The notes: generated from the sequence alone by a model not told the origin. 6,520 nucleotides of DNA from Alphaproteobacteria bacterium (GCA_018830415.1 JAHJSJ010000144.1:1-6520); one strand, 5' to 3'; counted from the first letter of the stretch, positions 1 to 6,075 are shown. A program made the numbers and translations.

Positions 1-62
1 CGCCCGCCGAAGCCGAACAACAATACTACGCCATGCTGGACGATACCGCCATGGCAGCATAA
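1..62 (+). CDS. IS3-family-like transposase (OrfB), C-terminal end only
   Basis: Reading from base 3 gives an open frame ending in TAA at 60-62. The last residues are PAEAEQQYYAMLDDTAMAA. The Pro-Ala-Glu-Ala-Glu...Tyr-Tyr pattern with a short Ala-rich tail resembles the extreme C-terminus of IS3-family DDE transposases, where a similar PPAEAE segment follows the integrase core. None of the catalytic DDE residues are in the window, so activity cannot be judged. The frame runs opposite to the DUF932 gene and converges with its read-through frame, which stops at 64-66. The call rests on a short match by memory plus the adjacent terminal repeat. Confidence 0.7.
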   Translation, partial: PAEAEQQYYAMLDDTAMAA

Positions 63-63
63 C

Positions 64-504
64 TTAAACCAAATAGCCTCCGACAATCCCGGGGCGGTTC
101 ACTGCGCGATGCGAGGTCAGCCCATATTGCAGATTGATCGCGGCGAGCGGTGCCGGAAGTTGGCGCAGATAGGCAGCAGGAGCGCCTACCTGGCTGGCCA
201 GCTGGCCAAAGCTCCAGTGGGTTGGCGTCACCGGTGACTCGGCACCCGGCAGCATGAGAGCCAGGCGTTCCGGATCATTGCGGTTTGCTTCGACATAAAT
301 CAGCGCCGTCTCGACCACGCGCGTCCGGCTCCGGTCAGACCGACCGCGCACCGACCGGGCCAGATCGCCCAGTGACAGAAACCGCTCATCATCGGGGCGT
401 GAGAACCATTCCGACGACACCCGACCCACGCGCGAGCCGCGCGAGACATCCACCTTGTAACCGCCGCTTGGGTCGCGGCGCGTATCGAGAACCTGCATAT
501 CCAT
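64..504 (-). pseudogene. DUF932-family protein, truncated by insertion sequence
   Basis: The start ATG at 502-504 has a GGAG ribosome binding site seven bases upstream. An earlier in-frame ATG at 675 has no such site and its extra residues do not look like the family. Native sequence covers 134 codons (103-504), beginning MDMQVLDTRRDPSGGYKVDV. It includes PERLALMLPGAESPVTPTHWSFGQL-like segments and the LRQLPAPLAAINLQYGLTSHR block that I recognise from DUF932 proteins. Those proteins are usually about 300-400 residues long, so well over half is missing. After HRA the frame runs into the insertion sequence, adds 12 foreign residues (VNRPGIVGGYLV) and stops at 64-66. The gene is therefore almost certainly inactive. 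DUF932 has no settled function; members occur on phages, plasmids and integrated elements, which suggests this is accessory DNA. The 3' part should lie left of the IS, outside the window. Confidence 0.8.
76..101 (+). repeat. Terminal inverted repeat of the insertion sequence (one end)
   Basis: This stretch is the outer IS end: CCTCCGACAATCCC followed by GGGGCGGTTCA. The outer edge at 101 is fixed by the terminal CA and by the break in DUF932 homology immediately beyond it. The inner edge is approximate, because the partner repeat lies outside the window and cannot be aligned. Confidence 0.65.
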
Positions 505-511
505 GGGAAAT

Positions 512-515
512 CTCC
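512..515 (-). promoter_or_regulatory. Ribosome binding site of the DUF932 gene
   Basis: GGAG on the minus strand, followed by the seven bases ATTTCCC and then ATG at 504. It decides the start in favour of 504 over the longer frame opening at 675. Confidence 0.65.
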
Positions 516-793
516 ATGACGGCTGGCCGGGAGCCTCTCTCTCGACCCTCATCCCGTCACGGCGAAGCCCCGCCAGACTCTCACTCTCCCCCCTAACGCT
601 TGCAACCGCGCGAGCGGCCAGCGAGATCGCCAAAGCAAGAAACTGCACCCTGAACGAGGCGGAGCATCGCGTCATCGCTCGCGCAGGCGGAAAGGCGGGG
701 CCTGTCGGCTTTCCCGGCTGGCGCTTCGGACCATGTCCGCCGGTTCAGAGTGCGTGCGGGGCCCTTTTCGTGAAACGCCGCGCCCGCAAGAGT

Positions 794-926
794 GCGCCGG
801 AACGGCGCGCGGGACCGAGCGCGTCGCCAGCCCCGCTCCTCGTTTCGAGGCGTTGCGGGGTGCCCCCGCTGAGGTGGGTGTGAAGAAGACGCGCAGCGGC
901 TTCGACCAGGGAGGAAGCGTCCTCCC
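794..926 (-). other. Candidate structured RNA or leader, dense in inverted repeats
   Basis: Perfect inverted repeats cluster here: 794-799 with 803-808 (GCGCCG, three-base loop); 838-842 with 846-850 (CCTCG, three-base loop); 855-860 with 864-869 (GCGGGG/CCCCGC, three-base loop); and 909-915 with 920-926 (GGGAGGA/TCCTCCC, four-base loop). The GCGGGG at 855-860 can pair instead with CCCCGC at 831-836, enclosing the 838-850 hairpin, so two folds are mutually exclusive. In the minus-strand transcript leading to the DUF932 gene this would be a switch-like arrangement. No known RNA family is recognised. GC-rich DNA yields such repeats by chance, so this remains a candidate, and the strand is inferred from the downstream gene. 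Confidence 0.3.
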
Positions 927-970
927 GCACATCGAAAATCAAGCCTCTACGCCAGGCTACGAAACACGTT

Positions 971-992
971 GATTACGTGGCGATTACGTGGC
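971..992. repeat. Perfect 11-bp tandem repeat, two copies
   Basis: GATTACGTGGC occurs at 971-981 and again, without a gap, at 982-992. A further ACGT core lies just upstream at 966-969. The repeat sits about 55 bases beyond the 3' end of tRNA-Lys. It could be a protein-binding site or simply a slippage duplication; two copies are too few to decide. Confidence 0.7.
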
Positions 993-1046
993 TCTCGACA
1001 GCCCCTTGGAAGGGGTGTATATTTGCACTTAAGTCGTTGAGAAGTT

Positions 1047-1122
<76 letters not shown>

Positions 1123-1127
1123 GTTCC

Positions 1128-1139
1128 GACAGGCCTGTC
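1128..1139. repeat. 12-bp perfect palindrome just upstream of tRNA-Lys
   Basis: GACAGGCCTGTC is its own reverse complement and lies five bases before the first base of the tRNA. On the minus strand it is preceded by TT, giving TTGACAGGCC. That looks like a -35 box, but a -10 at the usual spacing would fall inside the tRNA. The palindrome could be an operator or chance. Confidence 0.4.
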
Positions 1140-1151
1140 AAGGGGTCGGTC

Positions 1152-1187
1152 CGCGAAACAGGGTGGCTCTGGCGCACCCGATTCGCG
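1152..1187 (-). terminator. Imperfect stem-loop after rodA, possible weak terminator
   Basis: CGCGAA (1152-1157) pairs with TTCGCG (1182-1187), and inside it GGGTG (1161-1165) pairs with CACCC (1175-1179). A small internal loop separates the two helices and a nine-base loop closes the structure. It lies about 70 bases after the rodA stop and about 30 before the tRNA. On the minus strand the inner stem is followed by TGTTTCGCGG, which is not a real T-tract. It may slow or partly end operon transcription, protect the 3' end, or do nothing. Confidence 0.3.
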
Positions 1188-1255
1188 TGAGGCGCTGCGT
1201 TTAGCGGTTATCGCCTCGATGGCAAGGCCCTATTGCGCGTTTTCCTTGTGGGCGA

Positions 1256-2392
1256 TCACCTGCTTGCCAGACCGCGCCGGGGTGCGCGCTGGTTCCAGCG
1301 GTTCACCATCATCAGCAGGCCGATGCAGATCATGTTGGTCATCATCGACGAACCACCGTGGCTCATCCATGGCAGCGGGATGCCTTTGGCTGGTGCCATG
1401 CCCATCACCATCAGCAGGTTGATCGCGATGAAGAAAAAGATCGTCGCGGTTGCACCGGCGGCGAGCAATGCGCTGAACCGGTCCTGCGATTGCGCCGCAA
1501 CCTTCATCCCCCAGCGCAGGATCAGTCCGTACATCAACAACACGAACAGGCCGCCAGCAAGGCCCCATTCCTCGGCCATCGTGGCGAACACAAAGTCTGT
1601 ATGCGGTTCGGGCAGATAGTTGAGATGGCTCTGGGTGCCGTTGTTGAACCCCTTGCCAAAAATTCCGCCCGATCCGATGGCGATTTTGGACTGGGCGATG
1701 TGATAGCCAGCGCCCAACGGATCGCTTTCCGGATCAAGAAAGGTCGTTACGCGGGCGCGCTGGTAATCGTGCAGGGCAAAGAAATACACCAGCGGCGCGG
1801 CACCCAGTGCTGCGCCGCCTGCCAGCATAAACCACCACAGCGGCAGTCCGGCGAGGAACATCACCACCACACCGCCAAACGCAATCGCCACCGATGTGCC
1901 AAGATCAGGCTGCATCAGGACAAGCCCGATCGGAAGTCCGATCAGCACCCCTGAAGGCACCAGCGAACGCCAGGTGCCGACCATCCCCAAGGGCAGGGTT
2001 TCATAAAAACGTGCCATTGCCAACACCACCGCAGGCTTCATCAATTCGGAAGGCTGTATCCGGATCGGGCCGAGTTCAAGCCAGCGCTGACTGCCTCCAC
2101 CGACCGCGCCGACAATCTCGACTCCAAGCAACATCAGCAGCACAGCGAGATAGCCCGGATAGGTCACCATCCGCACAATATCGCGCGGTAGAGCGGCGAT
2201 GATCGCGGTCATTACCGCAAACACTGCAAACCGGATGAAATGCGATGCTGCAAACGGCTGCATAGCGCCCCCGCCAGCGGAATAGAGCACCAACCCGCCG
2301 AATGCGGTCAGCAGCACCAGCGGGATCAGCATTTCCCATGGCTGGCGGGCAATCGCATCGGGCACAACCCTGCGGGCGGCAGTGCTGTTCAT
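1256..2392 (-). CDS. rodA: RodA, peptidoglycan glycosyltransferase (SEDS family)
   Basis: RodA polymerises lipid II into glycan strands during side-wall growth, together with PBP2. The 378-residue product has the usual RodA length and about ten hydrophobic membrane segments. Family landmarks are clear: GGGSQRWLELGPIRIQPSELMK at residues ~98-119 (split by a loop), QPDLGTS at 161-167, and PEPHTDFVFA at 261-270, where Asp266 matches the essential SEDS aspartate by position. The signature GIPLPWMSHGGSS is at 337-349, with Trp-Met-Ser-His replacing the more common Phe-Val-Ser-Tyr. The start ATG overlaps the mrdA stop in ATGA and has GAGG seven bases upstream inside mrdA, so translation is probably coupled but also has its own initiation site. 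It is the last protein gene of the operon. No truncation or frameshift is seen. Confidence 0.97.
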   Translation of the reverse strand: MNSTAARRVVPDAIARQPWEMLIPLVLLTAFGGLVLYSAGGGAMQPFAASHFIRFAVFAVMTAIIAALPRDIVRMVTYPGYLAVLLMLLGVEIVGAVGGGSQRWLELGPIRIQPSELMKPAVVLAMARFYETLPLGMVGTWRSLVPSGVLIGLPIGLVLMQPDLGTSVAIAFGGVVVMFLAGLPLWWFMLAGGAALGAAPLVYFFALHDYQRARVTTFLDPESDPLGAGYHIAQSKIAIGSGGIFGKGFNNGTQSHLNYLPEPHTDFVFATMAEEWGLAGGLFVLLMYGLILRWGMKVAAQSQDRFSALLAAGATATIFFFIAINLLMVMGMAPAKGIPLPWMSHGGSSMMTNMICIGLLMMVNRWNQRAPRRGLASR

Positions 2393-4515
2393 TCGCTGAC
2401 CTCGGGCGGCGCGGGCGCGGGTTCTGGCTGTTGCTCTGGCGAAACGGCCGAAGCGGCAGGCGGTGTTGCAGAGGGGTTAGCCTCTGCACGCGGGGTGATC
2501 ACATCCTCAGCAATCGCTTCGGTTTGAGTGGCAGCCACGCGAGCCTCGGCCTCAACCCGGTCGAAGATTTCTTCGTCCCGGCGCGGCGGACGGCGGACTT
2601 CGGCGCCGCGCTCGGCCGCATAGGTGGCATAACGAGCCTCAAGCCGCTGCTGCGCGGTGCCGCCCCATTGCTTTTCCAGCGCAGTGAGCGCCTCCATCCC
2701 CTTGGTCGGATCGAACAGAAAGGTCGTTACATCGCGGGCAATCGGATAGGCAGCGCCCGACCCGCCGCCATGTTCGATCACCACTGCTCCGGCATAGCGT
2801 GGGTTATCGAAGGGTGCGAAGAAGATGAACAGTCCGTGGTCGCGATATTTCCACGGGCCGGTGCGACCATTGGAAATGCTGAGCGAGACGACCTGCGCGG
2901 TGCCGGTCTTTCCTGCGATCTGCACGTCCTTGATAGGCAGGCGGGCGCGGCCAGCAGTTCCGGGGCCATTCACCACATCGCTCATCGCCTGACGCACGTA
3001 TTCGACGTGCTCTGAGGGAAAATCGATGGTGTCGAAGCCCTTCGGCTTTGTGTCCAGGGTCAGGCGGGGCATGACATGGCGCCCGGTCGCCAATCGCGAA
3101 GCCATTACCGCCAACTGCAACGGGCTGGAGAGCATATAGCCTTGACCAATGGTGGCATTGACCGTGTCAAAGGTCTGCCATTCGCGTCCCCATTTCTTCA
3201 TTTTCCATGCAGGATCAGGCACGGTGCCGTAGAACTGGCTGGTCACAGGCAGAGGAAACTCCTCCCCCATCCCGCAGCGCCGCGCCATTGCCGCAATCGG
3301 GTCCATCCCCACACGCTGCGCCATCGTGTAAAAATAGACGTCGCAGCTTTGATAAATGCCCCGCGCCATGTCGACCGCGCCGTGTCCGCGCCGGTTCCAG
3401 CAGCCAAACACACGATTGCCGACGCGCAGGCCGCCGCCGCAATGCACTTGTTCATGCGGGTCGATGCCTTGTTCCATCAACGCCATCGACACCATCGGTT
3501 TGACGGTGGAGCCGGGAGGATACAAGCCTTTCAGCACCTTGTTGCGCAGCGGAACACGTTCATCATCGCGCAGCATCGCATATTCGACGCTGCCGATTCC
3601 ATCGGAGAAACTGTTGGGATCGAAGCTTGGCATTGATGCCATGCACATCAGATCGCCGGTGCGGCAATCCATCACCACCACCGATCCGCTTTCCAACCCG
3701 ATCCGGCGCGCGGCATAATCCTGTAGCGGGCCGTCAATCGTAAGGCGCACGGGTGCACCCTGCACATCTTCGCGGGTTTCCAGATCGCGCACGATCCGCC
3801 CGCTGGCGGTCACTTCAACCCGCCGCGCACCCGGCACACCGCGCAGGCCTTTTTCAAACTGCTTTTCCAGCCCATCCTTGCCGATCTTGTAACCCGGCGT
3901 AATCAGGATCGGGTTGGGGTCTTTCTCATACTCCTCGGCTGATGCCGGGCCGACATAGCCGATCAGGTGACCAACGCTGGAGGCTGTGGGGTAGAACCGC
4001 GAAAAGCCGCGCTGCGGCACCACGCCGGGCAGATCGGGCAGGCGTACGCTGAGCGCCGCGAATTGTTCGTAATTCAATCCACTCGCCACCTCGACCGGAG
4101 CGAACCCGCGCGATGTGCTGACCTTGTCCTTGATATCGGCGATCCGTGTCGGCTCAAGCGCCAGGAGTTCGCCCAGACGGTCAATCGTAGCGGACGCATT
4201 ATGCATCCGTTCGGGGATCAGATCGACGCGGAAATCCGCTCGGTTGGATGCAAGCGGGGCGCCGTTGCGGTCAAGGATCCAGCCGCGGCGCGGGGGGATC
4301 AACGTGAGATTGACGCGGTTACTTTCGGATTCGAGACGGTATTTCTCATTCTCGGCGATCGCCAGATAGCCCAGTCGCAGCGCCAGCAAAGCGCCAATTC
4401 CGCCTTGCACAGCACCGATCAGCACCGCCCTTCGCTCAAAGGTTGCGCGCAGTATCGTGGCGTTGATGACCCGTCCACGGCGCAGCGACCCATCGCCTAG
4501 GAACGGAAAACGCAT
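2389..4515 (-). CDS. mrdA: Penicillin-binding protein 2 (elongasome transpeptidase)
   Basis: PBP2 cross-links peptidoglycan in the periplasm and works as a pair with RodA. The 708-residue protein has a short cytoplasmic N-terminus, one membrane anchor at about 29-54, a pedestal/dimerisation domain at about 70-245 (starting near RRGWILDRNG), and a transpeptidase domain at about 275-603. The three active-site motifs are intact: STVK (Ser336 nucleophile, Lys339), SCD (390-392) and KTGT (536-539). C359, C372, H378 and C391 have the spacing of a metal site near the active site. A tail of about 105 residues follows the catalytic domain: first charged and probably helical (604-670), then Pro/Ala/Glu-rich (671-708). 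This makes the protein longer than the roughly 630-residue E. coli form. The start overlaps the mreD stop in TGATG, with only a weak purine-rich GAAAGA upstream. Confidence 0.96.
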   Translation of the reverse strand: MRFPFLGDGSLRRGRVINATILRATFERRAVLIGAVQGGIGALLALRLGYLAIAENEKYRLESESNRVNLTLIPPRRGWILDRNGAPLASNRADFRVDLIPERMHNASATIDRLGELLALEPTRIADIKDKVSTSRGFAPVEVASGLNYEQFAALSVRLPDLPGVVPQRGFSRFYPTASSVGHLIGYVGPASAEEYEKDPNPILITPGYKIGKDGLEKQFEKGLRGVPGARRVEVTASGRIVRDLETREDVQGAPVRLTIDGPLQDYAARRIGLESGSVVVMDCRTGDLMCMASMPSFDPNSFSDGIGSVEYAMLRDDERVPLRNKVLKGLYPPGSTVKPMVSMALMEQGIDPHEQVHCGGGLRVGNRVFGCWNRRGHGAVDMARGIYQSCDVYFYTMAQRVGMDPIAAMARRCGMGEEFPLPVTSQFYGTVPDPAWKMKKWGREWQTFDTVNATIGQGYMLSSPLQLAVMASRLATGRHVMPRLTLDTKPKGFDTIDFPSEHVEYVRQAMSDVVNGPGTAGRARLPIKDVQIAGKTGTAQVVSLSISNGRTGPWKYRDHGLFIFFAPFDNPRYAGAVVIEHGGGSGAAYPIARDVTTFLFDPTKGMEALTALEKQWGGTAQQRLEARYATYAAERGAEVRRPPRRDEEIFDRVEAEARVAATQTEAIAEDVITPRAEANPSATPPAASAVSPEQQPEPAPAPPEVSE
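2400..2403 (-). promoter_or_regulatory. Ribosome binding site of rodA
   Basis: GAGG on the minus strand lies seven bases before the rodA ATG, within the final codons of mrdA. It is the clearest ribosome binding site among the three overlapping junctions, and it confirms 2392 as the start. Confidence 0.6.
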
Positions 4516-5069
4516 CAGGCGATCTTTCGTGCCCGGGCAAGCCGGAACCGATCAAGGCTGGCAACCATACGCGCCATTATCGGATAAAGCAGGATTGCCA
4601 GCAAGGCCTGCGGCAGCGCCACCAGCAGCATTTCCGATGTCACCGGCGCGCCTGATGCCAACAGCGTTGCAAGCCAATATCCAACCACCATCACTCCGGC
4701 AGTGAACCAGTCCAGCCAGAATCCACGCCAGGGAAACCGCGTTTCGATGATTTCAATCGCAATCATGGCCAGCGACCATAGCAGAATGGCGCTGCCAAAT
4801 GGTTGTCCGCTGAAAAGATCGTCAAATGCGCCCAGCGGCGCGCCCGCCCAAAGCGGCAGCAGCCCGGGCCGAACCATGCGCCAGCCCAGCAGCAGCAAAA
4901 ATCCGAGCGGCGGGACGAGCGGCATGACATCCGCGATCAGCACCACTGGGATGACCGAAGCAATCATGATCGACAAGTAGGGGACACTGCGCGCGCGAAG
5001 GGGGGAGGACGTGCGGTTGATGCGTTGTCCATAAATATCTGACCGCGCGCGGGGATCAAATTGTTCCAT
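4515..5069 (-). CDS. mreD: MreD, rod shape-determining membrane protein
   Basis: MreD is an integral inner-membrane partner of MreC in the elongasome; its biochemical role is poorly defined. The 184-residue product has a polar, Arg-rich N-terminal stretch (1-28) followed by about five hydrophobic segments, near 30-50, 53-70, 92-108, 120-138 and 145-166. It ends in a basic cytoplasmic tail (RFRLARARKIA). The FDDLFSGQPFG-type loop at about 82-92 fits the MreD family (D-x-FSGxPxG), where this loop is one of the few conserved parts. The start ATG shares one base with the mreC stop (TAATG) and the stop shares one base with the mrdA start (TGATG), so its output should be tied to both neighbours. 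Identification rests on this loop, the membrane pattern and gene order. Confidence 0.92.
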   Translation of the reverse strand: MEQFDPRARSDIYGQRINRTSSPLRARSVPYLSIMIASVIPVVLIADVMPLVPPLGFLLLLGWRMVRPGLLPLWAGAPLGAFDDLFSGQPFGSAILLWSLAMIAIEIIETRFPWRGFWLDWFTAGVMVVGYWLATLLASGAPVTSEMLLVALPQALLAILLYPIMARMVASLDRFRLARARKIA

Positions 5070-6028
5070 TACCGATCATCCGCCGCTGCACTCGCAGTTG
5101 GCATGGCGGAAGATGGCTGCTGCTCCGCGTTGGCGGCACCTTCCGGCGTGCCAAGCGAATTTTCGCCGCGCAGCACCGCCACAGCAGCGGCTTGATGGAT
5201 CGGCTCAACCGCGACAAAATTGGTGGCCGCAGGCTCTGCCACCAGGCGTGCGATCCCGCCATCCTCGGTAATCTTGCTGATTACCGCAACCGCGACGCCA
5301 GGCCGGTAATATCCGCCAGCGCCGCTTGTTACCATCAGATCGCCAATCTTGAGCGGATTGATCCCGAGATTGACCAGTCGCACCCGCAGAAGTCCATCCC
5401 CGCGCCCTTCGGCAAAGGCGATGACATCATCCTTCGCCCGGCGCACCGGAAGCACGCTTTCGCTGTCGGTGAGCAGCAACACCCGCGCCGAATTGCGCCC
5501 GGTTTCCAGCACCCGCCCAATTACCCCTCGTTCGGAAATAACCGGCATCCCCGGCGTTACACCATTATTTGCCCCCGCACTGAGATAGGCGTGCCGCCGT
5601 GTGCTGGTAGCGGTCGACCCGACCAAGCGGGCGATAGAGACGGGCTTTACCTCGGAATCTTTCAGGTTGAGCAGTGACTTCAAACGCCGGTTCTCGGCCC
5701 TGACAGCATCGGCTTCAGCCAGACGTACGCGCGCGATTTCCATTTCATCACGCAGTGCCGCATTCTGACTGCCTGCGTTGAAATAGCCCCCGATGCTGGC
5801 GAAGAAACCCTGAGTTTCGGTGCGTGCGACCGCGCCCACAGTGCCTGCGGGGGTAACGACATCGCTGGCACCGCCACGCAAAGGCGCAAATGCAGATGGC
5901 TGCCACAGTGACAACATCAGCAACGCCGACCCCAGCAATGCGCCCGCACCGGCTAGCAAGTAGCCGGTGAACAGCGAATATTGTGCCTTCCTGGAAAAGC
6001 CCGACCGGCGCGATGAGGGAGGCGCCAT
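5069..6028 (-). CDS. mreC: MreC, rod shape-determining protein
   Basis: MreC is a bitopic protein whose periplasmic part binds and activates PBP2 and forms filaments along the side wall. The 319-residue product has a basic cytoplasmic N-terminus (1-16), a single membrane helix at about 17-42, a coiled coil at about 88-122 and the MreC beta domain at about 128-276. That domain shows family motifs such as GANNGVTPGMPVI (152-164), GVIGRV (168-173), LLTDSESVLPV (185-195) and the VTSGAGGYYRPGV region (233-245). A low-complexity tail of about 40 residues, rich in Ala, Ser, Glu and Pro, follows. The start at 6028 has AAGGGA nine bases upstream. It lies 47 bases after mreB and overlaps mreD by one base. 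Confidence 0.96.
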   Translation of the reverse strand: MAPPSSRRSGFSRKAQYSLFTGYLLAGAGALLGSALLMLSLWQPSAFAPLRGGASDVVTPAGTVGAVARTETQGFFASIGGYFNAGSQNAALRDEMEIARVRLAEADAVRAENRRLKSLLNLKDSEVKPVSIARLVGSTATSTRRHAYLSAGANNGVTPGMPVISERGVIGRVLETGRNSARVLLLTDSESVLPVRRAKDDVIAFAEGRGDGLLRVRLVNLGINPLKIGDLMVTSGAGGYYRPGVAVAVISKITEDGGIARLVAEPAATNFVAVEPIHQAAAVAVLRGENSLGTPEGAANAEQQPSSAMPTASAAADDR

Positions 6029-6037
6029 GGCTTAAAG

Positions 6038-6043
6038 TCCCTT
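6038..6043 (-). promoter_or_regulatory. Ribosome binding site of mreC
   Basis: AAGGGA on the minus strand lies nine bases before the mreC ATG, in the 47-base gap after mreB. mreC thus has its own initiation site, unlike mreD and mrdA, which depend on overlap with the preceding gene. Confidence 0.55.
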
Positions 6044-6075
6044 CTGCCAGTTCTCCCGGCTTACGCTGGTGCGCT

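Larger units (their letters stand above)
1..101 (+). mobile_element. Right end of an IS3-family-like insertion sequence (partial)
   Basis: Only the last ~101 bases of the element are in the window. They contain the 3' end of a transposase gene (stop at 60-62), then about 39 non-coding bases ending in a terminal repeat whose outer edge reads ...GGGGCGGTTCA, with the final CA at 100-101. Read inward on the other strand, it begins TGAACCGCCCCGGG, matching my memory of IS3-family ends (5'-TG...CA-3', short gap between orfB stop and IR). Independent support is that the reading frame of the neighbouring DUF932 gene follows its family up to base 102 and becomes unrelated exactly at 101. The other end, and therefore the target duplication (probably the 3-4 bases from 102), are outside the window. 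Group assignment within IS3 is not possible from this fragment. Confidence 0.78.
505..1046. other. Gene-poor stretch between the DUF932 gene and tRNA-Lys
   Basis: I see no convincing protein gene here. Several overlapping open frames exist on both strands, as expected in GC-rich DNA, but they lack ribosome binding sites and recognisable domains. The stretch holds inverted repeats at 794-808, 831-869 and 909-926, an 11-bp tandem repeat at 971-992, and a small symmetric element CCCCTTGGAAGGGG at 1002-1015. The last ~40 bases before the tRNA 3' end are noticeably more AT-rich than the rest. The part next to the DUF932 gene is most simply a long leader on the minus strand. No promoter could be placed with confidence. 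Confidence 0.6.

Noticed and set aside
503..883. Plus-strand open frame of 126 codons, with a helical-looking stretch ASEIAKARNCTLNEAEHRVIARAGG
   Set aside because: It starts inside the DUF932 initiation region on the opposite strand, has no ribosome binding site, and its second half is Arg/Pro/Ser-rich GC-driven sequence across the hairpin region. No family is recognised.
672..932. Minus-strand frame of 86 codons overlapping the hairpin cluster
   Set aside because: It starts at an ATG without a ribosome binding site and is Arg/Ser/Pro-rich throughout, as expected for an unselected frame in GC-rich DNA.
745..942. Minus-strand frame with plausible-looking residues (IFDVREDASSLVEAAARLL)
   Set aside because: No ATG start, no ribosome binding site, an in-frame stop shortly upstream, and the rest of the frame is low-complexity Arg/Ala/Gly. 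A decayed gene fragment cannot be excluded, but nothing supports a product.
1002..1015. CCCCTTGGAAGGGG as a terminator for tRNA-Lys
   Set aside because: A realistic loop leaves only four base pairs, and no T-run follows on the minus strand. On the plus strand it is followed by a mildly AT-rich stretch, but nothing is known to be transcribed that way.
1137..1142. TTGACA as the -35 box of a tRNA-Lys promoter (minus strand)
   Set aside because: A -10 box at normal spacing would fall at about 1114-1119, inside the mature tRNA, so transcription would start too late.
3076..3636. Long plus-strand open frames opposite mrdA and rodA (for example 186 and 237 codons)
   Set aside because: They are complementary shadows of strongly supported minus-strand genes. 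Their His/Arg/Pro-rich composition and lack of domains fit antisense frames in GC-rich DNA.
4457..5042. Plus-strand frames opposite mreD
   Set aside because: They lie antisense to a gene whose both ends are fixed by overlaps with mreC and mrdA, and no ribosome binding site or domain is seen.
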